Source: JADCRZ01 sp031399065 (lineage in GTDB: Bacteria; Bacteroidota; Bacteroidia; Chitinophagales; Chitinophagaceae). Taken from it: a stretch of 64,000 nt of DNA. Location of the stretch: contig JANNOM010000048.1 in NCBI GenBank assembly GCA_031399065.1, positions 186,001-250,000 on the forward strand, in the 5' to 3' direction. The notes beneath the pieces were generated by a model. That model made no database searches, had not been told where the DNA came from, and saw nothing but the letters and a program-made list of their open reading frames with translations. Shown piece by piece: positions 9,080 to 18,379 of this stretch. The position numbers and the translations under genes were made by a program. The number at the start of each line of letters is the position of its first letter. Position 1 is the first letter of the stretch.

Positions 9080-10316
9080 ATGGAAGGTCTTTCTTTCTGC
9101 TTCGCTGGCACTGGCTTCATCAGGCAGCGATGCGCAGGTAAAAAAAGAAGACCTTACCACCGCCATTAATGAATCTGCGGCATATATCATGAACGTGCTG
9201 CTGGATGAAAAGGGGCAGTCAAGGTGCGATTACAATCTCACAGAAGGCAAATGGTATCCTTACGAAGTACCCTGGCATACAGGCCAGGCCGTATATGCAT
9301 TACTGGCTGCTTATAAGGAAACAGGTAATAATGCCTATTTAACTGCAGCCAAAAAAGGGGGTGATTACTGGGCCGGACTGGAAATAAAAGAACATCCCAA
9401 GCTGAAAGGCATGGTGAAAGCAATACACGGAGACGTACTGGGAGATGACTTTATTGTTTTTGCCACCGTTTCTGATGGAACCCCCGGCATTTATGAATTA
9501 AGCCGGGTTACCAAAGATCAGAGATATGCAAAAATAGCCACTTCGGCCGCCTCATGGATGCTGGCCAACATGTATTATGCGGAACAAGGTGTATGCTACG
9601 ACATTCTGGATTCAAAAACCGGGGAAGTCATCAAAGAAAGAAGTCCATTCTGGAAAGAAAAAGTAAACCAGCAACTGTCGGACGTTTCCCGGCCCAACAC
9701 CGAAGGATGGTTATTTAAAGATGCTTATGATTTTTCTGGCGAAAAGAAATTTAAAGATGCCTATATCAACCTTTGCAACAGCCTGATTGAAAAACAGGGT
9801 AAAGAGGGTGTATGGATGCAGTTTATGCCAAACTCAGTAGAAGCGCAAACGTTCCATCCCAGATTTTCCATCTGGTATGCCGAATCTCTTGTAAAATGTT
9901 ACGAACTCACTAACGACAGAAAATACCTTGAAGCGGCAGCACGCACTGCCAGGACATTTGCAAAAGCCCAGCAAAAAGACGGTACCATGTTCTATGATAA
10001 TTATCTGAATGGTAAAGACCCGGACAAAGGTTCCGCTACCGGTTCGGCAGCAGCCTTTGCCGGCATATTGTGGATAGAACTTTCAAAGAACGGCTTTAAG
10101 GAATTTGATGATAATATAGAAAAGTCCGCTGCCTGGATAATGAAAAACCGCTTTGCCAGCAACCATCCTGATCTCAACCTACGTGGTGCCGTACTGGAAA
10201 CAAGAACGAGGCTTCGCAAAGACAAAGGCAAAATCTGGCTTGTGAACCGCGACATCGGTACCTCCTTCGGCTTACGTTTCTTGGTTGATTATATGAATTT
10301 TACCTATAGAAAATAA
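9066..10316 (+). CDS. Secreted six-hairpin glycosidase-like protein
   Basis: The 416-residue protein (from the ATG at 9066) begins with a clear signal peptide ending near SGSDAQ. An in-frame ATG at 9048 exists but would place six extra residues before the signal, so 9066 is preferred. The sequence is built of alpha-hairpin repeats rich in aromatic residues (WHTGQAVYALLAAYKETGN, WMLANMYYAE, FSIWYAESLVKCYE), which is the (alpha/alpha)6 toroid pattern shared by GH88, GH105 and related families. Conserved catalytic residues cannot be assigned with confidence. The tight coupling to the GH20 gene suggests it acts on the same glycan, possibly removing a uronic acid. The exact activity is unknown. 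Confidence 0.75.
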   Translation: MKQIKWKVFLSASLALASSGSDAQVKKEDLTTAINESAAYIMNVLLDEKGQSRCDYNLTEGKWYPYEVPWHTGQAVYALLAAYKETGNNAYLTAAKKGGDYWAGLEIKEHPKLKGMVKAIHGDVLGDDFIVFATVSDGTPGIYELSRVTKDQRYAKIATSAASWMLANMYYAEQGVCYDILDSKTGEVIKERSPFWKEKVNQQLSDVSRPNTEGWLFKDAYDFSGEKKFKDAYINLCNSLIEKQGKEGVWMQFMPNSVEAQTFHPRFSIWYAESLVKCYELTNDRKYLEAAARTARTFAKAQQKDGTMFYDNYLNGKDPDKGSATGSAAAFAGILWIELSKNGFKEFDDNIEKSAAWIMKNRFASNHPDLNLRGAVLETRTRLRKDKGKIWLVNRDIGTSFGLRFLVDYMNFTYRK

Positions 10317-10382
10317 TTTTCATCCGGTATAAACTTAAAAAATGCGAACAAACGATTTTTTCATCACCAAAACATCTGTAAA

Positions 10383-13223
10383 ATGAAACATTGCATTCCA
10401 AACAAGCTGATTCCGGCAGTACTTACACTGCTGATGCTATGTAGCGGCCAGTACCTGAAGGTATATGCGCAAACTACATCGGGTAATATCAGAGGACAGG
10501 TTGCTAATGCCGATGGCGGCACACTGCCTGGCGCTTCTGTAATGATCAAGGGTACTACAAGAGGAGTAACTACTGATCTTACCGGCAACTATTCCATTCT
10601 TAATTTAAAAGAAGGGAATTATACATTGGTCATTAACTACATGGGCTTTAAGTCTATTGAAGCAGAGGCACAGATAAAAGCTGGTACCACCGTTACGAAA
10701 AACATCAGCATGACGACAACTTCAGCCAGCCTGGAAAATCTGACTGTTATAGCAGCCAGGGAAGGACAGGCAAAAGCACTGAATCAGCAGCGTAATTCAG
10801 ATAATATAAAACAGGTTATTTCTGCCGATCTTATTGGTCGTTATCCTGATATAAACGTTGCCGAAGCCATGCAAAGACTTCCGGGTGTAACCATAGGCAG
10901 AAACAGCAGCGGCGAGGGTTCTACCATTCAGTTAAGAGGAACCCCGGGAAATTTCACCAACATTAACGTTAATGGCGAACAGATCATGGGAACCCAGGAA
11001 GGTGGAGAACGCAATGCTCAACTTGATGTTATTCCAGTCAACGTTCTTTCTTCTATGGAAGTGGTTAAAACGCTAACTCCAGACCTGGATGGAGATGCCA
11101 TAGCCGGGGTAGTAAATATGAAATCGCCCACCGCTTCCAACCTCAGGCCGAGCCTATCGGTAGACCTTGCGGCCGGTTACAACAATCTAAGATCGGATGC
11201 AAATGGAATTGGAAATATCACATTTGGAAAACGTTTTTTTGCCAACAACAAAAACCCTAATGGAAAACTCGGCTTCATGGCTACCGGCAGTTACTTTAAA
11301 ACCACGAATGGTTATGATGAACTGAATGCGCAGGTATGGCAAAAAAAGAATTTTGGCGACGGTGTAGGAGAGATTTATTTTCCTACGGACGTAAGATATC
11401 TTTACGTTGAGAATGAACGTACACGTATAGGAACATCCGCTACGGTGGATTTTAACTTTAGTCCCAACACCAGCCTTCTTGCCAATGTGATGTATAGTAC
11501 TCATAATAACGACCTGGTAAGATATCGTAAACGCACCCGGATGCAGACGGCTAATACTACCCGTAACAGCGCAGGAGAATACGTTACTACAAGAGGTCGG
11601 GGCTATAATGAAATAAAGAATGGCAGTGAAGAAAACAGCAACCTTAATTTTAATATACAGGGAGAGACTGTAATCGGAAGGGTTAAATTAGATGCCGGTG
11701 CATTTCTTACGGAATCTGAATTCGATAACCGTGCAGGTACTATCAATTTTATCACCGGTAATATTGCACTAACAGCCACCGATATTTCATCCGATTACCT
11801 GATGGCTTCCGGAGCAGACTGGAAGAACGGGGCTTCCTTATTTACTTATAATACTATCGAACGGGATAACTGGACAACTAACGGGAAAAACTTTGTTGCC
11901 AGAGCGAATATGAGCCTTCCTTACAAGATCGGTAATAATTCTTCTCTTTTTAAAGCAGGCTTTAAGCTAAAGAGGATGCATAATGTGAGGTATAAATTAG
12001 ACAATACACTTGTTGCCAATTATACTGGTCCGGCCGCAGACGGGAGATTGACTAATTTTTCAGGGGAAATAGAAAAATCAGGCGATTTACTTGATGGTAA
12101 TTCTAATTTTGGCCTGGCTGTGGACAGGGATAAAACCTTCAGCTATTTTGAAAATAATATTGGTGGTACCATTACAGTAGATCCAAAGCTTACCCAGGCA
12201 AGTAAAGATTCTTATTTCTATGACGCGGTTGAAACAGTTGGCGCAGGTTATATCATGAACCGCATCCAGTTCAATAAATTAATGCTGATTGCAGGATTAA
12301 GGGTTGAGAATACAGATGTAGCTTACCAGGGCAATATTATCCTTTATGATGCAGCTGGGGCTTATGCATCTACTAATAAGATCAGGAGAGACAATGATTA
12401 CCTTAAGTTGTTGCCTAATCTTCAGGCAAAGCTTGATCTTAGCAAATCAACCCTTATTCGTGGAGCTTTTACCACTGGTTATTCAAGACCAAATTTTGTA
12501 GACCTCGTTCCCGGAAGAATTGTCAATGTTCTAAACACCAGTATTACTGACGGCAATCCTGATCTCAAGCCCGCATCAGCCACTAACTATGATATCATGT
12601 TTGAGAAATATCTTTCCAATCTGGGAATTCTTTCGGCTGGTGCATTTTATAAAAATATCAGGGATTTCCAGTATACAAGCGTAACAAATATTACAGGCGA
12701 TGAATTTGTAGGTGCCGCTAGCTATTTAAATTGGCTTTATACCAGGACGCTGAACGGAGACGTGGCACATGTAGCAGGCCTTGAACTTAATGCACAGGCT
12801 AATCTTACATTTTTACCAGGTATTTTAAAAGGATTTTCAATACTTGCCAATTATACCTACGCTTATTCAAAGGCAGATGCCCAGGAAAGAAAGGACATTC
12901 GTTTACCCGGACAGGCGAAACATACGGCCAATGCATCTTTGTCTTTCGCTTACAAAGGCTTTACCATTCAGGGTAATGTTAATTACAATGGCTCGTACAC
13001 GGTATTGTTAGGAGGTGTTGAGCAGGAAGACGCCATCCGTGATGCAAGAACACAGTTAGATGTAAATACATCTTACCGTATTACCAAAAGGTTTACCATT
13101 TATGCAGAAGGACTAAATCTGACTAATGCCCCGCAGAGGGAATATTTTGGTGACAGCAACAGGATTTATAAAAAACAATTTTATTCCTATTGGGGAAGAG
13201 CTGGTGTTAAATTCAGAATATAA
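10383..13223 (+). CDS. TonB-dependent outer-membrane receptor (SusD-independent type)
   Basis: The protein has 946 residues. A signal peptide ends near VYAQ; residues 33-115 form a CarboxypepD-regulatory-like beta-sandwich; residues 125-250 form the plug (VAEAMQRLPGVTI, IQLRGTPGN); and the rest is a 22-strand barrel. The plug phrases match the TonB-dependent receptors first described in Xanthomonas and Caulobacter, which work without a SusD partner, and no SusD gene is adjacent. Such receptors often import N-acetylglucosamine oligomers, which fits the GH20 and NagB/MurQ neighbours. It should bring the released oligosaccharide into the periplasm using TonB-ExbBD energy. The next gene starts after 20 bp. 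Confidence 0.9.
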   Translation: MKHCIPNKLIPAVLTLLMLCSGQYLKVYAQTTSGNIRGQVANADGGTLPGASVMIKGTTRGVTTDLTGNYSILNLKEGNYTLVINYMGFKSIEAEAQIKAGTTVTKNISMTTTSASLENLTVIAAREGQAKALNQQRNSDNIKQVISADLIGRYPDINVAEAMQRLPGVTIGRNSSGEGSTIQLRGTPGNFTNINVNGEQIMGTQEGGERNAQLDVIPVNVLSSMEVVKTLTPDLDGDAIAGVVNMKSPTASNLRPSLSVDLAAGYNNLRSDANGIGNITFGKRFFANNKNPNGKLGFMATGSYFKTTNGYDELNAQVWQKKNFGDGVGEIYFPTDVRYLYVENERTRIGTSATVDFNFSPNTSLLANVMYSTHNNDLVRYRKRTRMQTANTTRNSAGEYVTTRGRGYNEIKNGSEENSNLNFNIQGETVIGRVKLDAGAFLTESEFDNRAGTINFITGNIALTATDISSDYLMASGADWKNGASLFTYNTIERDNWTTNGKNFVARANMSLPYKIGNNSSLFKAGFKLKRMHNVRYKLDNTLVANYTGPAADGRLTNFSGEIEKSGDLLDGNSNFGLAVDRDKTFSYFENNIGGTITVDPKLTQASKDSYFYDAVETVGAGYIMNRIQFNKLMLIAGLRVENTDVAYQGNIILYDAAGAYASTNKIRRDNDYLKLLPNLQAKLDLSKSTLIRGAFTTGYSRPNFVDLVPGRIVNVLNTSITDGNPDLKPASATNYDIMFEKYLSNLGILSAGAFYKNIRDFQYTSVTNITGDEFVGAASYLNWLYTRTLNGDVAHVAGLELNAQANLTFLPGILKGFSILANYTYAYSKADAQERKDIRLPGQAKHTANASLSFAYKGFTIQGNVNYNGSYTVLLGGVEQEDAIRDARTQLDVNTSYRITKRFTIYAEGLNLTNAPQREYFGDSNRIYKKQFYSYWGRAGVKFRI

Positions 13224-13243
13224 TTATAATTAAACTTTAGATC

Positions 13244-14038
13244 ATGAAAGAAATTGTAGCAGATAATTTAAAAGTGAAGATATACCAGAACAGAACGCAG
13301 ATAGGAACCGAAGCCGCACAGATGGCAGCCAGCCGAATCAACGATTTGTTGGTTCGGCAGGAAGTGGTGAATATCATTTTTGCCGCAGCAGCCTCCCAAA
13401 ACGAGTTCCTGGAGGCCCTATCGAAAGAACAGGTAGACTGGACCCGTGTAAATGCGTTCCACATGGATGAATACATTGGACTCACTGACGGCGCACCTCA
13501 ATCTTTCGGCACCTTTTTAAAGCAACGGATCTTTAATAAATTACCTTTTAAACATGTGTATTATCTTAAAGGTCACGTAGCGGATATTGATGCCGAGTGC
13601 AAAAGATATGCTGCCCTCCTGGAACAATACCCGGTCGATATCACTTTTATGGGCATAGGAGAAAACACCCACCTGGCTTTCAACGACCCACATGTGGCAA
13701 AGTTTAATGACACCAGCCTCGTTAAAATGGTAGACCTGGATGAAGCCTGCAAACAACAGCAGGTTAATGAGGGCTGCTTCGATAACGTAGGCCAGGTTCC
13801 GGTATATGCGCTTACGCTTACAGTTCCTGCCCTGTTAAAGGCCCGGTATATATTCTGTATGGTGCCTGGCGCGGCAAAGGCGGCAGCCGTTTATCGTACG
13901 CTTACAGAAGAAATATCGGAACAATATCCATCAACTATTTTAAGACAACATCCGGACGCGGTTTTATTCCTGGAAAAAGAAAGTGCGGAGCAGGTGCTTT
14001 CAGGTGAGTCTTACCATGGTGTTATTAATTACAATTAA
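13244..14038 (+). CDS. NagB-like sugar-phosphate deaminase/isomerase superfamily protein, divergent active site
   Basis: At 264 residues this matches the length of E. coli glucosamine-6-phosphate deaminase, and the fold signatures are present: FHMDEYIGL (D75) and GIGENTHLAFNDP (H143). Compared with E. coli NagB, as I recall its sequence, three key features differ. The phosphate loop TGGTP is replaced by AAAASQ (residues 47-52), Asp141 is Asn, and Glu148 is Asp. NagB converts glucosamine-6-phosphate to fructose-6-phosphate and ammonia. Here the lost phosphate loop suggests an altered or non-phosphorylated substrate. Gene context (GH20, MurQ, transporters) still points to amino-sugar breakdown. 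It is 10 bp upstream of the first dioxygenase gene. Confidence 0.8.
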   Translation: MKEIVADNLKVKIYQNRTQIGTEAAQMAASRINDLLVRQEVVNIIFAAAASQNEFLEALSKEQVDWTRVNAFHMDEYIGLTDGAPQSFGTFLKQRIFNKLPFKHVYYLKGHVADIDAECKRYAALLEQYPVDITFMGIGENTHLAFNDPHVAKFNDTSLVKMVDLDEACKQQQVNEGCFDNVGQVPVYALTLTVPALLKARYIFCMVPGAAKAAAVYRTLTEEISEQYPSTILRQHPDAVLFLEKESAEQVLSGESYHGVINYN

Positions 14039-14048
14039 ACTATCTATT

Positions 14049-14942
14049 ATGGAAGCAGTCAGCGTAACGGATCTCTCTAAGCACCATCAGCCCGTATCAG
14101 ACTTGTTCAAATGGCCGGCAAACGCCTCTGAATGGGACAAGTACAGGCTTTCGGAGGAACAGGTCCATTTTTTTAACGAGTATGGATATGTAAGTAATAT
14201 CAAATTACTGGAAGATTGGCAGATAGAGCAACTGAAACAGGAACTGGCAGATATCTACAACCCCGGTCATCCGGGTAATTCCCTTTTTTACCAATTCGCT
14301 TCCAATGAATCGTCCGATCCGGATTCAGTCCTTTTTCATGCACTGGGCGCATGGCGTATCACAAAAGGCTTTCACGATATACTATGGAACCCCGCATTTT
14401 TAATGGCGGCCAGTCAGTTGCTGCGCGACCAGCCAGTGCGTTTCTGGCACGATCAGCTGTTTTGTAAACCGGCCCTGCACGGAGGGGTAGTAGCATGGCA
14501 CCAGGACTATTCTTACTGGACCCGTACCATACCCCTGCAACATCTTACCTGCTGGGTAGGTCTTGACGACGCCACTACAGAAAACGGTTGTTTATATTAT
14601 GTACCTTACAGTCAGCACTGGGGCTTGCTGGATAAACCCGAACTGGCAGGTGATATGGACGGATTGATGGATTACCTGAGCGACGAACAGAAGGAAGAAT
14701 TTAAGCCGGTACCCATTGAACTTAAAAAAGGATATGCGAGTTTTCATCATCCGCTGATGGTACATGGATCTTATGCCAATAGATCTTCCAGTGCAAGGCG
14801 GGCATTTGTGCTGAATGTATTTGCGGACGGAACGTTGTCCAATTCAGATGATACGCTGTTGCCCGGTACGCCGCAGATAAAAAAAGGGGAGAAGGTGCAA
14901 GGACAATTCTACCCGCTGTTATTCGATCCTTCATCCATTTAA
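14049..14942 (+). CDS. Phytanoyl-CoA dioxygenase (PhyH) family Fe(II)/2-oxoglutarate oxygenase
   Basis: The 297-residue protein starts at the ATG at 14049; an upstream in-frame ATG would overlap the NagB-like gene by more than 50 bp and adds non-family residues. The iron-binding triad is visible: H151 and D153 in WHQDYSYW, and H239 in MVHGSYAN. PhyH proteins hydroxylate small molecules using 2-oxoglutarate and oxygen; the family is not limited to phytanoyl-CoA. There is no signal peptide, so it acts in the cytoplasm. It lies between the NagB-like gene and murQ with gaps of 10 and 9 bp, so a sugar or sugar derivative is the likely substrate. A second PhyH gene closes the same cluster. Confidence 0.88.
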   Translation: MEAVSVTDLSKHHQPVSDLFKWPANASEWDKYRLSEEQVHFFNEYGYVSNIKLLEDWQIEQLKQELADIYNPGHPGNSLFYQFASNESSDPDSVLFHALGAWRITKGFHDILWNPAFLMAASQLLRDQPVRFWHDQLFCKPALHGGVVAWHQDYSYWTRTIPLQHLTCWVGLDDATTENGCLYYVPYSQHWGLLDKPELAGDMDGLMDYLSDEQKEEFKPVPIELKKGYASFHHPLMVHGSYANRSSSARRAFVLNVFADGTLSNSDDTLLPGTPQIKKGEKVQGQFYPLLFDPSSI

Positions 14943-14951
14943 AACCTGAGT

Positions 14952-15767
14952 ATGTCCGAAGACAAAATAACAGAACAACCATCTCATTACCGGCACCTGG
15001 AAAAAATGCCGGTCGATGAAATACTAAGGCATATTAACGCAGAAGATAAAAAAGTGGCTGACGCGGTTGAAAAGGTGTTACCAGATATTGCGAAGCTGGT
15101 AGATGCTATCGTGCCTCGCATGGACGCAGGTGGCCGCCTGTTTTACCTGGGTGCCGGCACCAGTGGACGCCTCGGCGTGTTAGATGCAAGTGAATGCCCT
15201 CCTACTTACGGGGTACCTGCCGACCTGGTAATAGGACTGATGGCAGGCGGTGATGAGGCCTTACGCTTTGGCATCGAAGATGCCGAAGACGATCCCGAAG
15301 GTGGATGGAAAGACCTGCAGCATAATGCTATCAACAGGTCCGATACGGTTATAGGTATTGCCGCCAGTGGCACTACACCCTATGTATGGGGGGCACTGCG
15401 TCGCTGCCGGCAGCAGGAGATCGTTACCGGTTGCATCGTTTGCAACCCTGGTTCCATCGTTGCGGCACATGCCGATTACCCCGTGGAAGTATTGGTAGGG
15501 CCTGAATTTGTAACAGGCAGCACGCGTATGAAAAGCGGTACCGCACAAAAGATGGTACTTAACATGATCTCTACCGCTGTAATGATCCGCAAAGGCCGCG
15601 TGTTTGATAACCGTATGGTGCATATGCAGATATCTAATGACAAACTGGTAGAAAGGGGCACCCGGATGCTGATGGAAAAAGCAGGAATTACCGATTACGA
15701 TAAAGCAAAGGCTTTTCTTTTACAATATGGAAGTGTACAGTCAGCCGCAGAAAATATAAATCGATAA
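14952..15767 (+). CDS. murQ: N-acetylmuramic acid 6-phosphate etherase
   Basis: MurQ cleaves the D-lactyl ether of N-acetylmuramic acid 6-phosphate to give GlcNAc-6-phosphate. The 271-residue sequence carries the SIS-domain signature GAGTSGRLGVLDASE at residues 67-81, with E81 matching the catalytic glutamate of the E. coli enzyme. The acidic GIEDAED block is at about 107-113, followed by GIAASGTTPY and GPEFVTGSTRMKSGTAQK. It is slightly shorter than the E. coli protein (about 298 residues) because the C-terminal tail is reduced. Its presence indicates that muramic acid, or another ether-linked sugar, is a substrate. No MurNAc kinase (MurK, AnmK) or PTS protein is nearby. It is 3 bp upstream of an MFS transporter gene. 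Confidence 0.92.
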   Translation: MSEDKITEQPSHYRHLEKMPVDEILRHINAEDKKVADAVEKVLPDIAKLVDAIVPRMDAGGRLFYLGAGTSGRLGVLDASECPPTYGVPADLVIGLMAGGDEALRFGIEDAEDDPEGGWKDLQHNAINRSDTVIGIAASGTTPYVWGALRRCRQQEIVTGCIVCNPGSIVAAHADYPVEVLVGPEFVTGSTRMKSGTAQKMVLNMISTAVMIRKGRVFDNRMVHMQISNDKLVERGTRMLMEKAGITDYDKAKAFLLQYGSVQSAAENINR

Positions 15768-15770
15768 CCA

Positions 15771-17084
15771 ATGTCTATATCTGTCAACGCCCCCCAGGAA
15801 CTATCACCGACCGATCGTTATGAAAAAAAAATAGTGATAGTAGGCGCTTTCTTTTTCATATTCGGATTTATTACATGGATCAATGGTACACTCATTCCGT
15901 ATTTAAAAATCGCCTGCGAGTTGGAAGAATGGCAAGCCTACCTGGTTACTTTTGCTTTTTACATTTCTTATACAATAATGGCGATCCCTTCCAGCACATT
16001 ACTGCAAAAAACAGGTATGGTAAAAGGAATGAGTGTTGGGCTGCTGGTGATGGCCATTGGGTGTATGATATTTATCCCGGCGGCCCTCACCCGCATGTAC
16101 AGTCTTTTTTTGCTGGGTCTTTTTTTCGTCGGTACCGGCCTTACGTTATTGCAAACTGCCGTTAATCCATACATTACTTTATTAGGGCCGCCGGGCAGTG
16201 CGGCAAAGCGCATCAGCATCATGGGTATTTGCAATAAAGTGGCAGGCATACTGGCACCGCTGGTCATAGGCAGTATTATCCTTAAAAATTCTGACGGACT
16301 GATCCTGGAGCTTTCCCGGATGAGCCCTGAACAGAAAACCCTGCGGCTCGACCAGTTATCCCGCACCGTTATATTTCCCTATATCTGCCTTTCAATTATT
16401 CTTCTGCTCATAGCTATTGCTATACGATATGCCCACCTGCCCGAAATAAAGCCCGTTGAATTGCCTGATAACAATGACCCAGGGGGCTTCGCGAATAAAG
16501 ACGCTGCCGTGCATTCGCAGTACCTGGCTGGCTTTATGGCTATCTTTTGCTGCGTAGGCGCCGAGGTGCTGGCAGGTGATACTATAGGTAACTATGGACT
16601 GTATCATGGCTTTGGCCTGGATACGGCCAAAAGCCTCACTTCCTGGACACTGGCAGGCATGATGATAGGATATATAACGGGAGTGATCGCCATACCCCGG
16701 TTTATTTCGCAGCAGAAAGCATTTTATTTTTCTTCCTGGCTGGGCCTGCTCATTACGCTGTTCATCATCTTTATTCCCGGAAAAGCCTCGATCGTTTGCC
16801 TGGCGGTACTGGGCCTGGCTAATGCACTGCTGTGGCCGGCTATCTGGCCACAGGCTTTAAACGGGCTGTACGGGCGGTTGCTTAACCGTGGCTCGGCCAT
16901 CCTTATAATGGGCATTGCGGGCGGAGCTATACTGCCCCTTGTATACGGATGGATAGCCCAGCATATCAACCATCAGAACGCCTACTGGGTACTGCTGCCT
17001 GTTTACCTGTACCTGGTATATTATAGCAACGCAGGAAAAAGGCAACGTATTCCTCTGCCGGCCACCACTAAATCGAACGTATGA
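15771..17084 (+). CDS. MFS sugar transporter, FucP/NagP-like
   Basis: The 437-residue protein has 12 predicted membrane helices. Its N-terminal phrases (FFFIFGFITWINGTLIPYLK, LLQTAVNPYIT) are those of the fucose/glucose-galactose:proton symporter subgroup of the major facilitator family. Homologues called NagP import N-acetylglucosamine in several bacteria, and the GH20/NagB-like context agrees. It should carry the monosaccharide across the inner membrane without phosphorylating it, so a separate kinase would be expected; none is seen here. The stop overlaps the next start in an ATGA arrangement. Confidence 0.85.
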   Translation: MSISVNAPQELSPTDRYEKKIVIVGAFFFIFGFITWINGTLIPYLKIACELEEWQAYLVTFAFYISYTIMAIPSSTLLQKTGMVKGMSVGLLVMAIGCMIFIPAALTRMYSLFLLGLFFVGTGLTLLQTAVNPYITLLGPPGSAAKRISIMGICNKVAGILAPLVIGSIILKNSDGLILELSRMSPEQKTLRLDQLSRTVIFPYICLSIILLLIAIAIRYAHLPEIKPVELPDNNDPGGFANKDAAVHSQYLAGFMAIFCCVGAEVLAGDTIGNYGLYHGFGLDTAKSLTSWTLAGMMIGYITGVIAIPRFISQQKAFYFSSWLGLLITLFIIFIPGKASIVCLAVLGLANALLWPAIWPQALNGLYGRLLNRGSAILIMGIAGGAILPLVYGWIAQHINHQNAYWVLLPVYLYLVYYSNAGKRQRIPLPATTKSNV

Positions 17085-18370
17085 ATCAATCTGCAACGGG
17101 CAACTACCGATGGATCGTTTGTGCATTACTGTTTTTTGCTACCACTATCAATTACCTCGACAGGCAGGTGATGGGACTTTTAAAACCTGTGCTTGAAAAA
17201 GAGTTCAACTGGACGGAGACTGATTACAGCTATATCGTTATGGCTTTTACTGCCACCTATGCCATAGGCCTGGTAGTGTTTGGCAGAGTAATAGATAAAA
17301 TAGGAACCAAACTGGGTTATTCTATATCCATCACTATCTGGAGCATCGCCGCCATGCTACACGCTGCCGTAAAAAGCACACTTGGCTTTGGCCTGGCACG
17401 CGCAGCCCTGGGCATAGGAGAGTCTGGTAACTTCCCGGCCGCTATTAAAACGGTAGCGGAATGGTTTCCCAGGAAAGAACGGGCATTGGCAACAGGTATA
17501 CTCGATTCAGGCTCCAATATAGGCGCCTGTGTGGCGCCCATCATAGTTCCATGGATACTGGGTGCTTATGGCTGGCAGGAAGCATTTATTATTACCGGCG
17601 CTATCGGCTTTATATGGCTGGCAGCCTGGCGCTTTTTCTACCAGAAACCCGCCGATCAGAAAAAACTTACCAGGTCAGAATTCGAATACATTCAAAGCGA
17701 TCACGAACCAGAAAACAAAGCGCAGCAAAACATGCCGGTCAGGTGGATGGCATTGTTCCGCCTGCGTCCCACCTGGGCCTTTATTGCCGGCAAGTTTTTT
17801 ACGGACCCTATCTGGTATTTTTTTCTTTTCTGGCTTCCTTCTTATTTCAGCAGTACGTTCAATCTCGATTTAAAAAAACCAAGTCTTCCACTGGTAATAG
17901 TATATACTGCGGCCACGGTGGGTGCTATAGGGGGCGGATACTTATCTACCTGGCTTATGAAAAAAGGATGGCCGGTATACAGGGCCCGTAAAATGGCATT
18001 GCTACTGTCTGCCCTTTGTGTACTGCCCATTATTGCTTCGCGCTACACAACCGATATGTGGGTGGTTATTACACTTATTAGCCTGGCTGTTGCGGGCAAT
18101 GCAGCCTGGAGTGCCAATATTTATACCATAGTATCGGATATGCTGCCCCGCAAAGCCGTTAGCTCCGTAATAGGCATCGGGGGCATGGCAGGGGCCATAG
18201 GAGGCGTTTTGTTTCCGTTATTTATAGGGTTCATACTCGATTATTATAAAAGCATCCAAAACCTGGTAGCCGGTTACAATATAATTTTCATCATATGTGG
18301 ATGGTCGTTTTTAATTGCGTGGCTGATTATTCATTATATTACTCCGAAAATGAAGCCTGTAAATTTTTAA
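17081..18370 (+). CDS. MFS transporter, hexuronate/anion:cation symporter type (ExuT-like)
   Basis: This second transporter (429 residues, 12 membrane helices) belongs to a different MFS branch. The motifs TTINYLDRQVMGLL, FGRVIDKIGTK and ALGIGESGNFPAAIK are typical of the anion:cation symporter family that includes the hexuronate transporter ExuT. It overlaps the preceding transporter by 4 bp. Having both a neutral-sugar and an acid-sugar importer implies that the cluster delivers two products, or an amino sugar and a uronic acid. That inference matches the six-hairpin protein encoded upstream. The substrate is not shown by the sequence itself. Confidence 0.85.
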   Translation: MNQSATGNYRWIVCALLFFATTINYLDRQVMGLLKPVLEKEFNWTETDYSYIVMAFTATYAIGLVVFGRVIDKIGTKLGYSISITIWSIAAMLHAAVKSTLGFGLARAALGIGESGNFPAAIKTVAEWFPRKERALATGILDSGSNIGACVAPIIVPWILGAYGWQEAFIITGAIGFIWLAAWRFFYQKPADQKKLTRSEFEYIQSDHEPENKAQQNMPVRWMALFRLRPTWAFIAGKFFTDPIWYFFLFWLPSYFSSTFNLDLKKPSLPLVIVYTAATVGAIGGGYLSTWLMKKGWPVYRARKMALLLSALCVLPIIASRYTTDMWVVITLISLAVAGNAAWSANIYTIVSDMLPRKAVSSVIGIGGMAGAIGGVLFPLFIGFILDYYKSIQNLVAGYNIIFIICGWSFLIAWLIIHYITPKMKPVNF

Positions 18371-18379
18371 AAAATACGC

